Source: Romboutsia hominis (lineage in GTDB: Bacteria; Bacillota; Clostridia; Peptostreptococcales; Peptostreptococcaceae). From it: a DNA stretch of 64,000 nt. The notes beneath the pieces are model-generated. The model did no database searches. It worked only from the letters and a program-made list of their open reading frames with translations, and was not told the DNA's origin. The stretch spans positions 1,713,565 to 1,777,564 of the forward strand of contig NZ_LN650648.1 of the NCBI RefSeq assembly GCF_900002575.1. Reading direction: 5' to 3'. The translations under genes and the position numbers were made by a program. Positions 35,419-45,927 of this stretch are shown here, one piece after another; position 1 is the first letter of the stretch; every line of letters begins with the position of its first letter.

Positions 35419-36335
35419 TATAATCTACCTCCTATTAAGTTCATAAAGTAATCTTCTAAATCATCTCCAATAGATACAATTTCTTCAGTTATTACATTAG
35501 AACTAATAAGAGCTTTAGATACTTCTATTTGGTTATCTATATAATCATATAATTTTATAGTATTATTTTTTAATACTTTAAAATTAGTAGTTTTTAATAC
35601 AGATTCTAAACAAACTACAGCTTTGTTTATATCATCTACCTTTATTCTAAGAGCCTTTTTACATTTATCATATAACTCCTTTTGGCTTATTTCTTCTATT
35701 AATTTTCCATTATTTATTATCCCATAGCAAGTTGCTACTTGATTTAACTCGCTTAATAAATGACTCGATATAATTATTGTCATATTCTTTTCTTTATTTA
35801 ATTTTTTTAATAAATCTCTTATTTCAACTATTCCCTTAGGATCTAGTCCATTTACAGGTTCATCAAGTATTAAAATTTCAGGATCAGATAGTAATGCCAT
35901 AGCTATTCCTAGTCTTTGTTTCATTCCTAATGAAAACTGCTTAACTTTCTTTTTGCCTGTATTTTCTAATCCTACCATCTTTAACTTTTCATTTACACAA
36001 CTACTTCCTGGTATTCCTTTTTGTATTCTTAATACTTCTAAATTTTCACTAGCACTCATATCTAAATATAAAGCTGGTGTTTCTATAAGTGCTCCTAATC
36101 TTTTTCTTTCTTTATTTATTTTATTTTTCTCTACTTCTTTAAATATTTCTATATATCCTTCGCTAGGATTGACTAATCCCGTTATTATTTTCATTATAGT
36201 AGTTTTACCAGCTCCATTTTGACCGATAAATCCATATATATCCCCTCTTTTTACAGATATACTTACATTATCTACGACTAAGTTTTTCTTATATTTCTTA
36301 CTTATATTGTAAGTTTTTAGTATATATTCTTTCAT
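35418..36335 (-). CDS. ABC transporter ATP-binding protein (BcrA-like)
   Basis: The 305-residue ATPase has Walker A GFIGQNGAGKTTIMKI (about 36-51), signature QFSLGMKQRLGIAMALL, Walker B PEILILDEPVNGLDPKGI and switch SSHLLSELNQVA. With its C-terminal extension (about 225-305) it matches BcrA-type exporters for bacitracin and lantibiotics. It lies 77 bases downstream of the response regulator and overlaps the permease. Confidence 0.93.
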   Translation of the reverse strand: MKEYILKTYNISKKYKKNLVVDNVSISVKRGDIYGFIGQNGAGKTTIMKIITGLVNPSEGYIEIFKEVEKNKINKERKRLGALIETPALYLDMSASENLEVLRIQKGIPGSSCVNEKLKMVGLENTGKKKVKQFSLGMKQRLGIAMALLSDPEILILDEPVNGLDPKGIVEIRDLLKKLNKEKNMTIIISSHLLSELNQVATCYGIINNGKLIEEISQKELYDKCKKALRIKVDDINKAVVCLESVLKTTNFKVLKNNTIKLYDYIDNQIEVSKALISSNVITEEIVSIGDDLEDYFMNLIGGRL

Positions 36336-36412
36336 GGCCCCTTCTCCTTCCTTTATACCTATATATTAAGATTTAAGTTCTAATAAAGCATAAAGAAATT
36401 ATTAAGAAAGTA

Positions 36413-37111
36413 TTAATTTTTATCTATTAGCTTATATCCTATTCCCCATACAGTTTGTATGTATTCTTTATGTATTCCATATTTAGATAGTTTATTTCTA
36501 ATATTACTAATATGTACTGTTATAGTATTGTCATCTCCTAAAAATTCATCTTCCCAAACACTTTCAAATAAATTAGCTTTTGTAAATACCTTATTTGGAT
36601 TTTTTATAAATATATTTAAAATTTTATATTCTATATTAGTAAATTCTATTAATTTATCATTAACGGTTACTTCTCTTTGTATATTATTCATTTTTATATC
36701 TTTAAAGCTTATTACATCTTCATTTATAGTATTTTTACCTATTTTATATCGTCTTAAATTCGTTTCTATTCTAGCTAGCACCTCATCTATATCAAAAGGC
36801 TTTGTTATATAATCATCCGCTCCCATTTTTAGTATTTTTACCTTTAAATCTATCTCCTCTCTAGCAGATATAACTATTGTAGGTATATCCATTTCTTTTC
36901 TTATATAAGAAAGTACATCTTCTCCATTTTTTCCTGGTAGCATTATATCTAAAAGTACCATAGATATATTTCCATACTTTATATTTATAATAGCCTCTGT
37001 ACCTGAAAAGGCAGATATTATATCATATCCATTTTGCCTTAGCATATCACATAAGAGCTTATTTATGCTTATATCATCTTCAACCACTAATATTTTTGTA
37101 TTTTTCCTCAT
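36413..37111 (-). CDS. OmpR-family response regulator of the ABC-kinase system
   Basis: The 232-residue protein has a receiver domain (about 5-118) with VVEDD, LLDIMLPGKNG (phospho-accepting Asp near 55) and the late KPF, then a winged-helix DNA-binding domain (about 133-230) with FTNIEYKILNIFIKNPNKVFTK in two stretches and the wing TVWGIGYKL. It is first of four genes (regulator, ATPase, permease, kinase). AGGGG precedes ATG 37111. Confidence 0.94.
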   Translation of the reverse strand: MRKNTKILVVEDDISINKLLCDMLRQNGYDIISAFSGTEAIINIKYGNISMVLLDIMLPGKNGEDVLSYIRKEMDIPTIVISAREEIDLKVKILKMGADDYITKPFDIDEVLARIETNLRRYKIGKNTINEDVISFKDIKMNNIQREVTVNDKLIEFTNIEYKILNIFIKNPNKVFTKANLFESVWEDEFLGDDNTITVHISNIRNKLSKYGIHKEYIQTVWGIGYKLIDKN

Positions 37112-37163
37112 AATATCCCCTTTATTAATTTGTTATTTATATAATTGTACCATAAACTCACAT

Positions 37164-37793
37164 TTATTTAACAGAGACGAATTTATTGTCTTTTATATAA
37201 AATCTCCATAAATAATCTTTAGCTTCTTTAGCGTAATCTATATTAACTCTTTTACTATTTATTATTTCAAAATCATTACTACTATATATTTTCTTATTTC
37301 CTTCATAATAAAAATCACTTATAAAAAGTTCTTCACCTAGTATACTTTTACTATTTAAATCTCTACCTATATTAAGTGCCATACAAAGCTTCCCTGGTCC
37401 ATTAGCTATATTTTTTTTCTGATATGAATTTAAGTCTTTATAATGTTTTTTATATCTATTAAAAGATATCTCATCTATTTCTTTAATAGGTTCTACTGCT
37501 CTTATAAGTACACATTCTGGTATATTTTCCTTGTTTGCAGATATATTTAAACAATTGTACATACCATATATTAAGTATACATATATATGACCGCCTTCTA
37601 AATAAAGAGGTGCTGTTCTATTGCTTTTTTTATCATTATATACATGTGATGCTTTATCATCTTTTCCCATGTAGCTTTCAGTTTCTACGATTTTTGTTAC
37701 TATGGTTTCATTGTTGTATTTTCTTATTAAATATTTACCTAATATACCTTTAGCCACTTCTATACCATCTTTATTAAAAAAATCTTTATTCAA
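37164..37793 (-). CDS. DNA-3-methyladenine glycosylase (AAG/MPG family)
   Basis: The 209-residue protein shows the AAG-family landmarks: AKGILGKYLIRK, VETESYMGKDDKASHVY (catalytic Glu region), GGHIYVYLIYGMYNCLN, VLIRAVEPI and NGPGKLCMALNIGRDLN. It excises alkylated purines and hypoxanthine from DNA to start base-excision repair. The start is TTG 37793, with AAGGAGG 8 bases upstream and no nearby ATG. It lies between the two-component/ABC operon and kdpE, on the same strand, with a terminator between it and kdpE. Confidence 0.93.
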   Translation of the reverse strand: MNKDFFNKDGIEVAKGILGKYLIRKYNNETIVTKIVETESYMGKDDKASHVYNDKKSNRTAPLYLEGGHIYVYLIYGMYNCLNISANKENIPECVLIRAVEPIKEIDEISFNRYKKHYKDLNSYQKKNIANGPGKLCMALNIGRDLNSKSILGEELFISDFYYEGNKKIYSSNDFEIINSKRVNIDYAKEAKDYLWRFYIKDNKFVSVK

Positions 37794-37896
37794 ATATTAT
37801 ACCTCCTTGTTTTTTATATATTTTAATGTCATATGATTAGTATGTATCAAATTGAATAAATTTAATATCTATATTAGATACATTTAATTTTACTAT

Positions 37897-37938
37897 AAAA
37901 AAAGAGTACTATTCTATTTAGACTAAGTACTCTTTTTT
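37897..37938 (-). terminator. Terminator at the end of the kdp operon
   Basis: The stem aaaaaaagagtact / agtactctttttt closes the operon just past the kdpE stop. Confidence 0.88.
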
Positions 37939-37948
37939 ATTATTCTTT

Positions 37949-38647
37949 TTATAATTCATCATTTAACTTATATCCTATACCTATTTCAGTTATTATATAT
38001 TCTGGATTTGCTGGTTCTTTTTCAATTTTTCTTCTTATCGTTGCCATAAATACTCTTAATGATTTTATTTCACCTCCAAGCGTACTTCCCCATATTTCTT
38101 TTGCAATAAACTTGTGTGTAAGAACTTTACCATGATATCTTACAAGTAAAGATAATATATCATATTCAATAGGAGTTAGATGTATTTCTTCATTTTTAAT
38201 TGTTACCTTCCTTTTGTCAAAATCTATATATAAATCTTTATAATCAAAATTATTTTTAATTATAGCCTTAGGCTTATTTTTTTGCGAATGTCTAATAGCT
38301 ACTCTAACCCTAGCTAATAGTTCAGCTACAGAAAATGGCTTTGTTATATAATCATCTGCTCCCATATCAAAAGCTTCTACTTTTTCTCTATCTTGTTCTC
38401 TTGCTGATACTACTATTATAGGTACATCACTCAAATTTCTTATATTTTTTATGACCTCTATACCATCTATATCTTCAAGACCTAAATCTAGTAATATGAC
38501 ATCTGGAGAGTAAGACATACAAAGAGATATACCTTCTTTACCAGTTGTTGCTTCTTTAACCATATAGTCTTGTGTTGTTAGTGATGCATTTATAAATTTT
38601 CTTATTGTACTGTCATCTTCTATAATTAATATAAGATATTTACTCAT
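37949..38647 (-). CDS. kdpE: KdpE response regulator
   Basis: The 232-residue OmpR-type regulator has a receiver domain with IIEDDSTIRKFI and VILLDLGLEDIDG (phosphorylated Asp near 54) and a C-terminal winged helix ending EIGIGYKL. Its position directly after kdpD, 16 bases apart, and its likeness to KdpE fix the role: it activates kdpABC when potassium is low, on phosphorylation by KdpD. It is the last gene of the operon. Confidence 0.95.
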   Translation of the reverse strand: MSKYLILIIEDDSTIRKFINASLTTQDYMVKEATTGKEGISLCMSYSPDVILLDLGLEDIDGIEVIKNIRNLSDVPIIVVSAREQDREKVEAFDMGADDYITKPFSVAELLARVRVAIRHSQKNKPKAIIKNNFDYKDLYIDFDKRKVTIKNEEIHLTPIEYDILSLLVRYHGKVLTHKFIAKEIWGSTLGGEIKSLRVFMATIRRKIEKEPANPEYIITEIGIGYKLNDEL

Positions 38648-38663
38648 TTTATTTCCCCTCTGT

Positions 38664-41360
38664 CTAGTCTTCTTTTGGAAGTATGAATTTAAATGTTGCT
38701 CCTTTGTCTTTATTATTTTTTACACTTATATCACCTTTATGGGCATTTATTATAGACTTACATATGGAAAGACCTAGCCCAACTCCTTTTCTAGAATCGC
38801 TGTATTTTATTTCACCAGTAAAAAATCTATCAAAAATATTATCTATAACATTTTCACAAACACCCGGTCCATTGTCTTTTACCTCAAAAGCAATATATTC
38901 TCCCTCCTCATAAACCTTTATATTTATTTCACACTCCTCTTTAGAATATTTTATAGCATTATCTATTAAATTTATTAATACTTGTTCTATAAGTTTAGCA
39001 TCCATAGGAACAAACAGTATTTCATTTGGTATATCTATCTTAAGTTTTATATATTGTATCCTCTTTTTTATATGGGATAAAGCCTCTGATATAACTTCTT
39101 CTATCATTTCTGGATTTTTCTTAACTTCAAGCTTTCCTTCATCTATCCTTGTCATACTAAGTAGGTTTTCAACTAACCTTATTAACCATTGAGTATCTTC
39201 AAATACTCCATGTAACAACTCATCTATTATACTTTCATTTATTGCATCTTTATTTTTTATGATAGTACTAACTGCACCACTTATTCCTGCAAGTGGTGTT
39301 CTTAAATCGTGGGATATTGCTCTTAATAGGCTACTTCTTAATCTTTCACTTTCAATTTCAAGGCTAGCTTCTTTTTGCACTTCTGCTAATATCTCTCTGT
39401 CTATAGATATAGCCATTTGTGCTATTACCGCTTCTATTAGGCATATATCCTCATTATCTATCTTTTTACCTAAAGAAGAAATACCTATAACACCTAAAGT
39501 CTCATTCATACCAATTATAGGCATATAAAAACCTCTAGATCCTGGTAATGTAGCTGTACCATTTCCGGCAATAGTACTATTGTTAAATACCCATTTAGCT
39601 ACTGCCTTTTCAGACTCTGATATAAAAATCTCTTCATTTTCTTTATTTTTTATATTCTTATATAATTTTAATTCTTTTTGCTTCTTATCCTTTATATAAC
39701 ATACTACATTTTTATCAAGACCTACCGAAAGTAATTCTAATCCTTTTTTTATAATTTCTTCTTTATTCGATAATCTCAAGAAGCTTCTATTTATTTCATA
39801 TAACATATGAGTATTTTGTTCTCTTTTTGAATATATTTCAACTTGCTGTTGTATTATTGATGTAAGTGTTGATGTTATTATACCTACTATACAAAATACA
39901 ACTAGTGTTATTATATGATTTGGATCATCAATATCTAAAGTATAAAAAGGTTCTGTAAATAAGTAATTTAAAAGGATTACATTTATAACTGAGCTTATTA
40001 TTCCCGCTGTATATCCTTTTGTAACAACAGATACTAAAGCAACACCTAGTATATAAATTAAATATATATTTTCTTGTATAAATCCCATATATTTTAATAC
40101 AGAAGATATTACCGTAACTACTATTGTTATGCATAATAATTTTATTATATCAAGACTACTTACTTTAATCTTTGATATTAAACTACTTTCATTTTTAGTT
40201 ATATATCTATTACTGCTTCTTCCTTTATAAGGTATTACATGTATATCTATGTAGTCAGCTTCATCTATTAATTTATCTACTATATCTTTTTTAACAAATT
40301 TAGAAAATATACTATGAGTTCTATGATTTCTACCTATTATAATTTTGGTTACATTTCTCATTTTTGCAAATCTTAAAATATCTTCCACCATATTATCGCC
40401 ATGTAAAAGCACAATCTCAGCACCTAGTTTTTTTGCAAGTTCTAGGTTATTTTCTAACTGTTTTTTTGCTTCTTTTGACATTTCTTTCTGGCTTGGATTT
40501 TTTATATGTATAGCTATTAATTTTGATAACGATGCTTGTGATATTCTAGATGCAGTTCTAAGTATTTTTTGAGATGATGGCGATGGTGAAACACATGCAA
40601 GTATTGTTTCTGAGGTTGGGATTACTATTTCTTTTCCTTTTGATAGTCTAGTTATTTCAACCTCTTTATTTACCTTTTGTGCTGTTTTTCTAAGTGCCAA
40701 TTCTCTTAGTGCTATTAAATTATCTTTAGTAAAAAAATTTTCTTGTGCCCTTATTGCTTGTTCTTTTTTGTATATTTTACCTTGATTAAATCTCTCTAAC
40801 AACACATCCGGTTCTACATCTATTAACTCAAGTTGTGATGATAAATCTATTATTTTATCTGGGATAGTTTCTTTTACACATACATTGGTAACAATTTCAA
40901 TTATATCATTTAAACTTTCTAAATGCTGTACATTTACTGTAGTATATACATCAATTCCTGCCATTAGAAGTTCCTCTATATCTTGCCATCTTTTAGCATG
41001 TCTGCATCCTTTAGCGTTTGTATGTGCCAACTCATCTACTAATATTACTTCTGGGTTTCTTTTAAGAGCTAAATCTAAATTAAATTCCTTTAAAACTATA
41101 TTTTTATACTTTACTTCTTTTATGTCTAAAACCTCTAGTCCATCTATTAAAGCCAGAGTTTCTTTTCTTGAATGTTGTTCTACATATCCTACTACTACAT
41201 CTACTCCATTTTCTTTTAGAGTATGTGCAGATTCAAGCATGGAGTAGGTTTTACCTACTCCTGCTGCATACCCAAAGAATATTTTCAATTTACCTCTTTT
41301 TGACTTTTCTTCTTCACTATTTAATTTTGATAATAAACTTTCTGGATCTGGTCTATTCAT
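38664..41360 (-). CDS. kdpD: KdpD sensor histidine kinase
   Basis: The 898-residue protein has the full KdpD architecture. First is the N-terminal KdpD domain with Walker A GYAAGVGKTYSML (about 30-42) and DELAHTNAKGCRHAKRWQDI. A universal-stress-type domain follows (about 250-370), then four membrane helices (about 405-500), a GAF-like region (about 520-650) and the kinase module with H box AISHDLRTPLAGISGA near 680 and ATPase boxes ending FDRFFTGEIKYSDSRKGVGLGLSICK. It senses potassium limitation and, in Firmicutes, often binds c-di-AMP through the stress domain. It lies between kdpC and kdpE. Confidence 0.96.
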   Translation of the reverse strand: MNRPDPESLLSKLNSEEEKSKRGKLKIFFGYAAGVGKTYSMLESAHTLKENGVDVVVGYVEQHSRKETLALIDGLEVLDIKEVKYKNIVLKEFNLDLALKRNPEVILVDELAHTNAKGCRHAKRWQDIEELLMAGIDVYTTVNVQHLESLNDIIEIVTNVCVKETIPDKIIDLSSQLELIDVEPDVLLERFNQGKIYKKEQAIRAQENFFTKDNLIALRELALRKTAQKVNKEVEITRLSKGKEIVIPTSETILACVSPSPSSQKILRTASRISQASLSKLIAIHIKNPSQKEMSKEAKKQLENNLELAKKLGAEIVLLHGDNMVEDILRFAKMRNVTKIIIGRNHRTHSIFSKFVKKDIVDKLIDEADYIDIHVIPYKGRSSNRYITKNESSLISKIKVSSLDIIKLLCITIVVTVISSVLKYMGFIQENIYLIYILGVALVSVVTKGYTAGIISSVINVILLNYLFTEPFYTLDIDDPNHIITLVVFCIVGIITSTLTSIIQQQVEIYSKREQNTHMLYEINRSFLRLSNKEEIIKKGLELLSVGLDKNVVCYIKDKKQKELKLYKNIKNKENEEIFISESEKAVAKWVFNNSTIAGNGTATLPGSRGFYMPIIGMNETLGVIGISSLGKKIDNEDICLIEAVIAQMAISIDREILAEVQKEASLEIESERLRSSLLRAISHDLRTPLAGISGAVSTIIKNKDAINESIIDELLHGVFEDTQWLIRLVENLLSMTRIDEGKLEVKKNPEMIEEVISEALSHIKKRIQYIKLKIDIPNEILFVPMDAKLIEQVLINLIDNAIKYSKEECEINIKVYEEGEYIAFEVKDNGPGVCENVIDNIFDRFFTGEIKYSDSRKGVGLGLSICKSIINAHKGDISVKNNKDKGATFKFILPKED

Positions 41361-41374
41361 ATTTCCCCCATTAA

Positions 41375-41944
41375 CTATTTGATTTTTTCTAAATCTAAGT
41401 TAAGATTTAATACATTAACTTTATCTTCTCCAAATATACCCATAAATTTCTTTTCTGTATTGTTATCTATTAATTCTAATAATTTTTCTTTCGAAACTTT
41501 ACTATATTTTGCTACACGATCTACTTGATATATTGCTCCTTTTAATGATATATGTGGGTCTAATCCACTTCCTGATGCTGTAACTAAATCAACAGGTATT
41601 TTCTTATCACTATTTTCTTCATACTTTTTATATAATTTTACTCTTTCATCTATTACTTTTTCAAAATCTTCTCCTGTTGGGGACATATTACTTCCAGCAG
41701 AACTTAATCCATTATATGGATAGTCTGAAGTTGCTGATGGTCTTGACCAAAAGTAATCTGGGCTAGTAAAGTTTTGTCCTAATATTTCTGAACCTATGCT
41801 TTTACCATCTTCTTTTATTATACTACCATTTGCCTTGTACGGTACAAATATTTGTGCAAAAGCTGTTACTGTAACTGGATACAAAATTCCTGTTATTACT
41901 GTCATTATTATAAATATTAAAGATGCTTTTTTTATATATTCCAT
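41375..41944 (-). CDS. kdpC: KdpC, potassium-transporting ATPase subunit C
   Basis: The 189-residue protein has one N-terminal membrane helix (about 8-30, IFIIMTVITGILYPVTVTAFAQ in part) and an extracytoplasmic domain with the family's FTSPDYFWSRPSAT, GLSSAGSNMSPTG and DLVTASGSGLDPHIS. It assists KdpB, perhaps by delivering ATP. It lies 20 bases downstream of kdpB and 14 bases upstream of kdpD. Confidence 0.96.
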   Translation of the reverse strand: MEYIKKASLIFIIMTVITGILYPVTVTAFAQIFVPYKANGSIIKEDGKSIGSEILGQNFTSPDYFWSRPSATSDYPYNGLSSAGSNMSPTGEDFEKVIDERVKLYKKYEENSDKKIPVDLVTASGSGLDPHISLKGAIYQVDRVAKYSKVSKEKLLELIDNNTEKKFMGIFGEDKVNVLNLNLDLEKIK

Positions 41945-41964
41945 ATTAAACTCTCCTTATTTAA

Positions 41965-44031
41965 CTATATAAACATAATCATGCTTATAAGCATATCTAT
42001 TAATTTTATAAATATAAATGGTGTGATAATGCCTCCGACACCATATATCATTAAGTTTTTTGATAATAACTTACTAGCAGGAAGCTCTATGTATTTAACT
42101 CCCTTTAAAGCAAGAGGAACTAACGCTATAATTACAAGTGCATTGTATATAACAGCACTCATTATTGCACTTTCTGGGCTAGATAGATTCATTATATTCA
42201 ATTTATCAAGTTGAGGATATATACCTATAAATAGGGGTGGTATTATAGCAAAATATTTTGCTATGTCATTTGCTATACTAAAAGTTGTAAGAGCTCCTCT
42301 AGTCATTAATAGCTGTTTACCTATTTTTACAATCTCTATTAACTTTGTTGGACTTGAGTCTAAGTCTACCATATTACCAGCCTCTTTAGCAGCTTGAGTT
42401 CCTGTATTCATTGCAACTGCAACATCTGCTTGTGCAAGTGCCGGAGCATCATTACTTCCATCTCCTGTCATTGCTACTAAATGCCCTTTTCTTTGATATT
42501 CATGTATTAAATCAAGCTTAGCTTTAGGAGTTGCTTCTGCTAAAAAATCATCTACTCCAGCTTCTGCTGCAATAGCTGCTGCTGTTAATGGATTATCACC
42601 CGTTATCATAATAGTCTTTATTCCCATTTTTCTTAAATCGTTAAATTTTTCAGATACACCTTTTTTTAGTATATCTTTTAGATATATTACGCCTAATACT
42701 TTTTCATTTTTACAAACTACTAAAGGAGTTCCTCCCTTTTTAGATATTGACTCTACTATCTCATCACATTCCTTTGGATAATTACCTCCCATATTTTCTA
42801 CAAATTCTTTAATAGCACTTGCTGCCCCTTTTCTTATCTTGTCTTGACCTATATTAGTACCACTCATTCTAGTTTTTGCAGAAAATGGAACAAATTCAGG
42901 ATTTTTAACATCTAAGTAGTTTCCATTTATTGCCTTCTTCTTTTTTGCAAGTATTACTATACTTCTTCCTTCTGGAGTTTCATCTAGTGTAGAACTTAAT
43001 TCAGTATAATAAACAAACTCCTCCATATCTACATTTTTAAGAGGTATAAATTCACTTGCCTGTCTATTTCCATAAGTTATAGTACCTGTTTTATCTAGAA
43101 GTAAAATGTCTACATCACCTGCTGCCTCTATAGCTCTTCCTGATGTTGCTAATACATTTTTATTATTTAATCTACTCATTCCTGCAATACCGATTGAGGA
43201 AAGTAGTGCTCCTATTGTAGTAGGTGCTAGACAAACTAATAAGGCTACTAAAGATGTTATAGAAACTACACTTCCTACTCCATTTTGATTTACAGCAAAT
43301 CTACTAAATGGATATAGTGTAATTGTAACTACTAAAAATATTGCTGTTAACGCTATTAGTAAAGTTTGAAGAGCTATTTCATTTGGAGTTTTTTTTCTTT
43401 GTGCCCCTTCAACCATAGCAATCATTTTATCTAAGAAACTTTCACCTGCATTTGATGTAACTTTTACTATTAAGTAGTCTGATACCACCGTTGTTCCACC
43501 GGTTACTGCGCATCTATCTCCACCAGATTCTCTTATAACTGGTGCACTCTCACCTGTTATAGCACTTTCATCAACAGATGCCACTCCTTCTATAACATCT
43601 CCATCTGCTGGTATTTGGTTATTTGCTTCTACTAAAACTATATCTCCTTTTTTTAGTAAATTAGATGGAATCATTTCAAATTCACTATCTATATTACACT
43701 CTTTGAGCTTTTTAGCTAAAACGTCCTTTTTAGCAGCTCTTAAGCTACTTGCTTGTGCTTTTCCTCTACCTTCTGCTATTGCTTCTGCAAAATTTGCAAA
43801 TAACACTGTTGACCATAAAAATATACTAATTGTTATAGTAAATGGTGTATTGTCATTTGTTATGTTAAAAATAGATAAAACACTTATAATACTAGTTATT
43901 ATGGAACCTACATAAACTATAAACATTACCGGATTTTTTAGTTGATTCTTGAAATCTAATTTTTTTATAGAATCTTTAGTAGCCCCTTTTAAAATATCTT
44001 TATTTATGAAAGTCTTATTTAAATCACCCAT
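41965..44031 (-). CDS. kdpB: KdpB, P-type ATPase subunit of the potassium pump
   Basis: The 688-residue P-type ATPase has the phosphorylation site DKTGTITYG near residue 315, the TGES actuator motif (AITGESAPV), the [19 protein letters not shown] hinge and [21 protein letters not shown]. It is the catalytic subunit that energises KdpA. Its length is normal. It overlaps neither neighbour; spacing to kdpA and kdpC is under 25 bases. Confidence 0.97.
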   Translation of the reverse strand: MGDLNKTFINKDILKGATKDSIKKLDFKNQLKNPVMFIVYVGSIITSIISVLSIFNITNDNTPFTITISIFLWSTVLFANFAEAIAEGRGKAQASSLRAAKKDVLAKKLKECNIDSEFEMIPSNLLKKGDIVLVEANNQIPADGDVIEGVASVDESAITGESAPVIRESGGDRCAVTGGTTVVSDYLIVKVTSNAGESFLDKMIAMVEGAQRKKTPNEIALQTLLIALTAIFLVVTITLYPFSRFAVNQNGVGSVVSITSLVALLVCLAPTTIGALLSSIGIAGMSRLNNKNVLATSGRAIEAAGDVDILLLDKTGTITYGNRQASEFIPLKNVDMEEFVYYTELSSTLDETPEGRSIVILAKKKKAINGNYLDVKNPEFVPFSAKTRMSGTNIGQDKIRKGAASAIKEFVENMGGNYPKECDEIVESISKKGGTPLVVCKNEKVLGVIYLKDILKKGVSEKFNDLRKMGIKTIMITGDNPLTAAAIAAEAGVDDFLAEATPKAKLDLIHEYQRKGHLVAMTGDGSNDAPALAQADVAVAMNTGTQAAKEAGNMVDLDSSPTKLIEIVKIGKQLLMTRGALTTFSIANDIAKYFAIIPPLFIGIYPQLDKLNIMNLSSPESAIMSAVIYNALVIIALVPLALKGVKYIELPASKLLSKNLMIYGVGGIITPFIFIKLIDMLISMIMFI

Positions 44032-44048
44032 AATCTTATCTCCTTATA

Positions 44049-45791
44049 TTAAAATATCATGCTCAAGTGTTCTGCTATTGGTCCAAGTGCTAAAGATGGT
44101 AAGAAACTTAATGCACCTATCATAAGTACTACTCCTACCAATAAAAATACGAATAGTGTATTGTTAGTGGCTAATGTACCCGAACTTTGTGGAACTATTT
44201 TTTTGCTAGCTAAAGACTCTGCTATATTTATTATTAATATTATAGGTATAAAGCGAGCAAGTAACATTACTATACCTGTTAATAAATTTACGAATATATT
44301 ATTTGCACCAAATCCTGCGAATGCACTACCATTATTGTTTCCTGTAGAGCTTAATGCATATAATATTTCTGAAAATCCATGAGCTCCACTATTATTTAAT
44401 AAATCACTTGCATTTGGTAACATACAAACCATAGCAGTTCCAACTAAAACCAAGACTGGAGTAGTTATTATTAAAATAGATGCCATCTTCATTTCAAAAG
44501 GTTCTATTTTCTTTCCTAGATACTCAGGAGTTCTACCTACCATAAGACCTGATATAAATACTGTTAATATTACAAACGCTAACATGCCATATAGCCCACA
44601 ACCAACTCCTCCAAATACTACTTCACCTAGTTGCATAAGTAGTGTTAAAATCATTCCTCCTATTGGTGTGAAAGAGTCATGCATAGAATTTACAGAACCA
44701 TTAGATGCTGATGTTGTTGTTACCCCCCATATAGCAGAATTCGTAACTCCGAATCTAACCTCTTTTCCTTCCATATTTCCTCCAGACTGATTATCATCTA
44801 TCTCACTGTATATATATGGATTATTTACTAATTCTGGAGTTGACTTGTATTCATAATACATAGTTGTTGCCATAGCTATTACAAATATTACTATCATTGC
44901 AGATAAAAGTGTGGTTCCTTGTTTTTTATCTTTTACCATGTCACCAAATGTAAAGCATAATGCTGCTGGTATTAATATAATTGATACTACTTGAGCTATA
45001 TTTGATAATAATGTTGGGTTTTCAAGTGGATGTGCTGAATTCGTTCCAAAGAATCCTCCTCCATTTGTTCCTAATTGTTTTATTGCTATTTGGCTTGCTG
45101 CAGGACCTCCTGGAATAATCTGAGTATCTACTGTACTTTTATCATCTAAAACTATTTCTTCTACTAAGCTTACTTCTTGATAAGGTTTAAAGTTTTGCAC
45201 TACTCCTTGAGTTGTTAAGAATATTGCAAGTACCATAGATAAAGGTATCAGCACATATAAAGTCGATTTTATTAAATCTACCCAGAAGTTTCCTAGTTTA
45301 GAACATTTAGTTCTCTTAAATCCTCTTATTAAAACCATAAGTACACTTATCCCAACTGCTGCTGATACAAAGTTTTGAACTGTTAGACCTAACATTTGAG
45401 ACATATAGCTTAATGTAGTCTCTCCACTATATGCTTGCCAATTTGTATTAGTTATAAAGCTTGCTGCTGTATTAAAAGCTAAATCCCAATTTACATTACT
45501 TAATTTTTCAGGATTTAGTGGTAATATATACTGAATCATTTGTAAAAACATAACAAATAATAAACTAATGACACTAAATGCCATTAAACTTAAAATATAT
45601 TCTTTACCTGACATTTCTTCATTTTCATTTATTTTAAGAACTTTATATATCCATTTTTCTATAGGTTTTATTACTTTACTTAGAAATACTCTTTTACCTT
45701 TAAATACCTTAGATATATAAATTCCCAAAGGTTTTGCTAGCAATAAAACTATTGCTATAAAAAATATTACTTGAATTACAATGCTACTCAT
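44049..45791 (-). CDS. kdpA: KdpA, potassium-binding and translocating subunit
   Basis: The 580-residue membrane protein has about ten helices and the potassium-channel-like filter segments, among them FNTAASFITNTNWQAYSGE, GTNGGGFFGTNSAHPLENP and SSTGNNNGSAFAGFG. It selects and moves K+ across the membrane with KdpB. It is first in the operon (kdpA-B-C-D-E), ATG 45791 following AGGAGGAG. I find no kdpF reading frame upstream, so the small KdpF subunit is lacking or not recognisable. Confidence 0.96.
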   Translation of the reverse strand: MSSIVIQVIFFIAIVLLLAKPLGIYISKVFKGKRVFLSKVIKPIEKWIYKVLKINENEEMSGKEYILSLMAFSVISLLFVMFLQMIQYILPLNPEKLSNVNWDLAFNTAASFITNTNWQAYSGETTLSYMSQMLGLTVQNFVSAAVGISVLMVLIRGFKRTKCSKLGNFWVDLIKSTLYVLIPLSMVLAIFLTTQGVVQNFKPYQEVSLVEEIVLDDKSTVDTQIIPGGPAASQIAIKQLGTNGGGFFGTNSAHPLENPTLLSNIAQVVSIILIPAALCFTFGDMVKDKKQGTTLLSAMIVIFVIAMATTMYYEYKSTPELVNNPYIYSEIDDNQSGGNMEGKEVRFGVTNSAIWGVTTTSASNGSVNSMHDSFTPIGGMILTLLMQLGEVVFGGVGCGLYGMLAFVILTVFISGLMVGRTPEYLGKKIEPFEMKMASILIITTPVLVLVGTAMVCMLPNASDLLNNSGAHGFSEILYALSSTGNNNGSAFAGFGANNIFVNLLTGIVMLLARFIPIILIINIAESLASKKIVPQSSGTLATNNTLFVFLLVGVVLMIGALSFLPSLALGPIAEHLSMIF

Positions 45792-45864
45792 TTTTTCTCC
45801 TCCTAATTTTTGTATATGATTATTCTATTATTTTTTATATAAAATGAATGTTAATATAATTCTA

Positions 45865-45883
45865 TATACATTAAGATTGTATA
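45865..45883 (-). promoter_or_regulatory. Dyad upstream of kdpA, possible regulator site
   Basis: The inverted repeat TATACA (45865-45870) / TGTATA (45878-45883), with a 7-base spacer, lies about 75-95 bases upstream of kdpA in its promoter region. It could be a KdpE site. The assignment is a guess from position. Confidence 0.3.
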
Positions 45884-45893
45884 AAGATTAAAT

Positions 45894-45926
45894 AAAAAAG
45901 TACCTAGATTAATCTAGGTACTTTTT
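45894..45926 (-). terminator. Terminator between the 54-residue protein gene and the kdp operon
   Basis: The stem aaaaagtacctagatt / aatctaggtacttttt starts just after the stop of the small gene, separating it from kdpA. Confidence 0.92.
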
Positions 45927-45927
45927 G

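Noticed and set aside
41168-41374. Plus-strand open frames inside kdpD, kdpB, kdpA and other long genes
   Set aside because: They lack ribosome binding sites and are frame shadows of well-supported minus-strand genes.
45792-45893. c-di-AMP (ydaO) riboswitch before kdpA
   Set aside because: The leader is about 100 bases and lacks the long conserved structure of that class.
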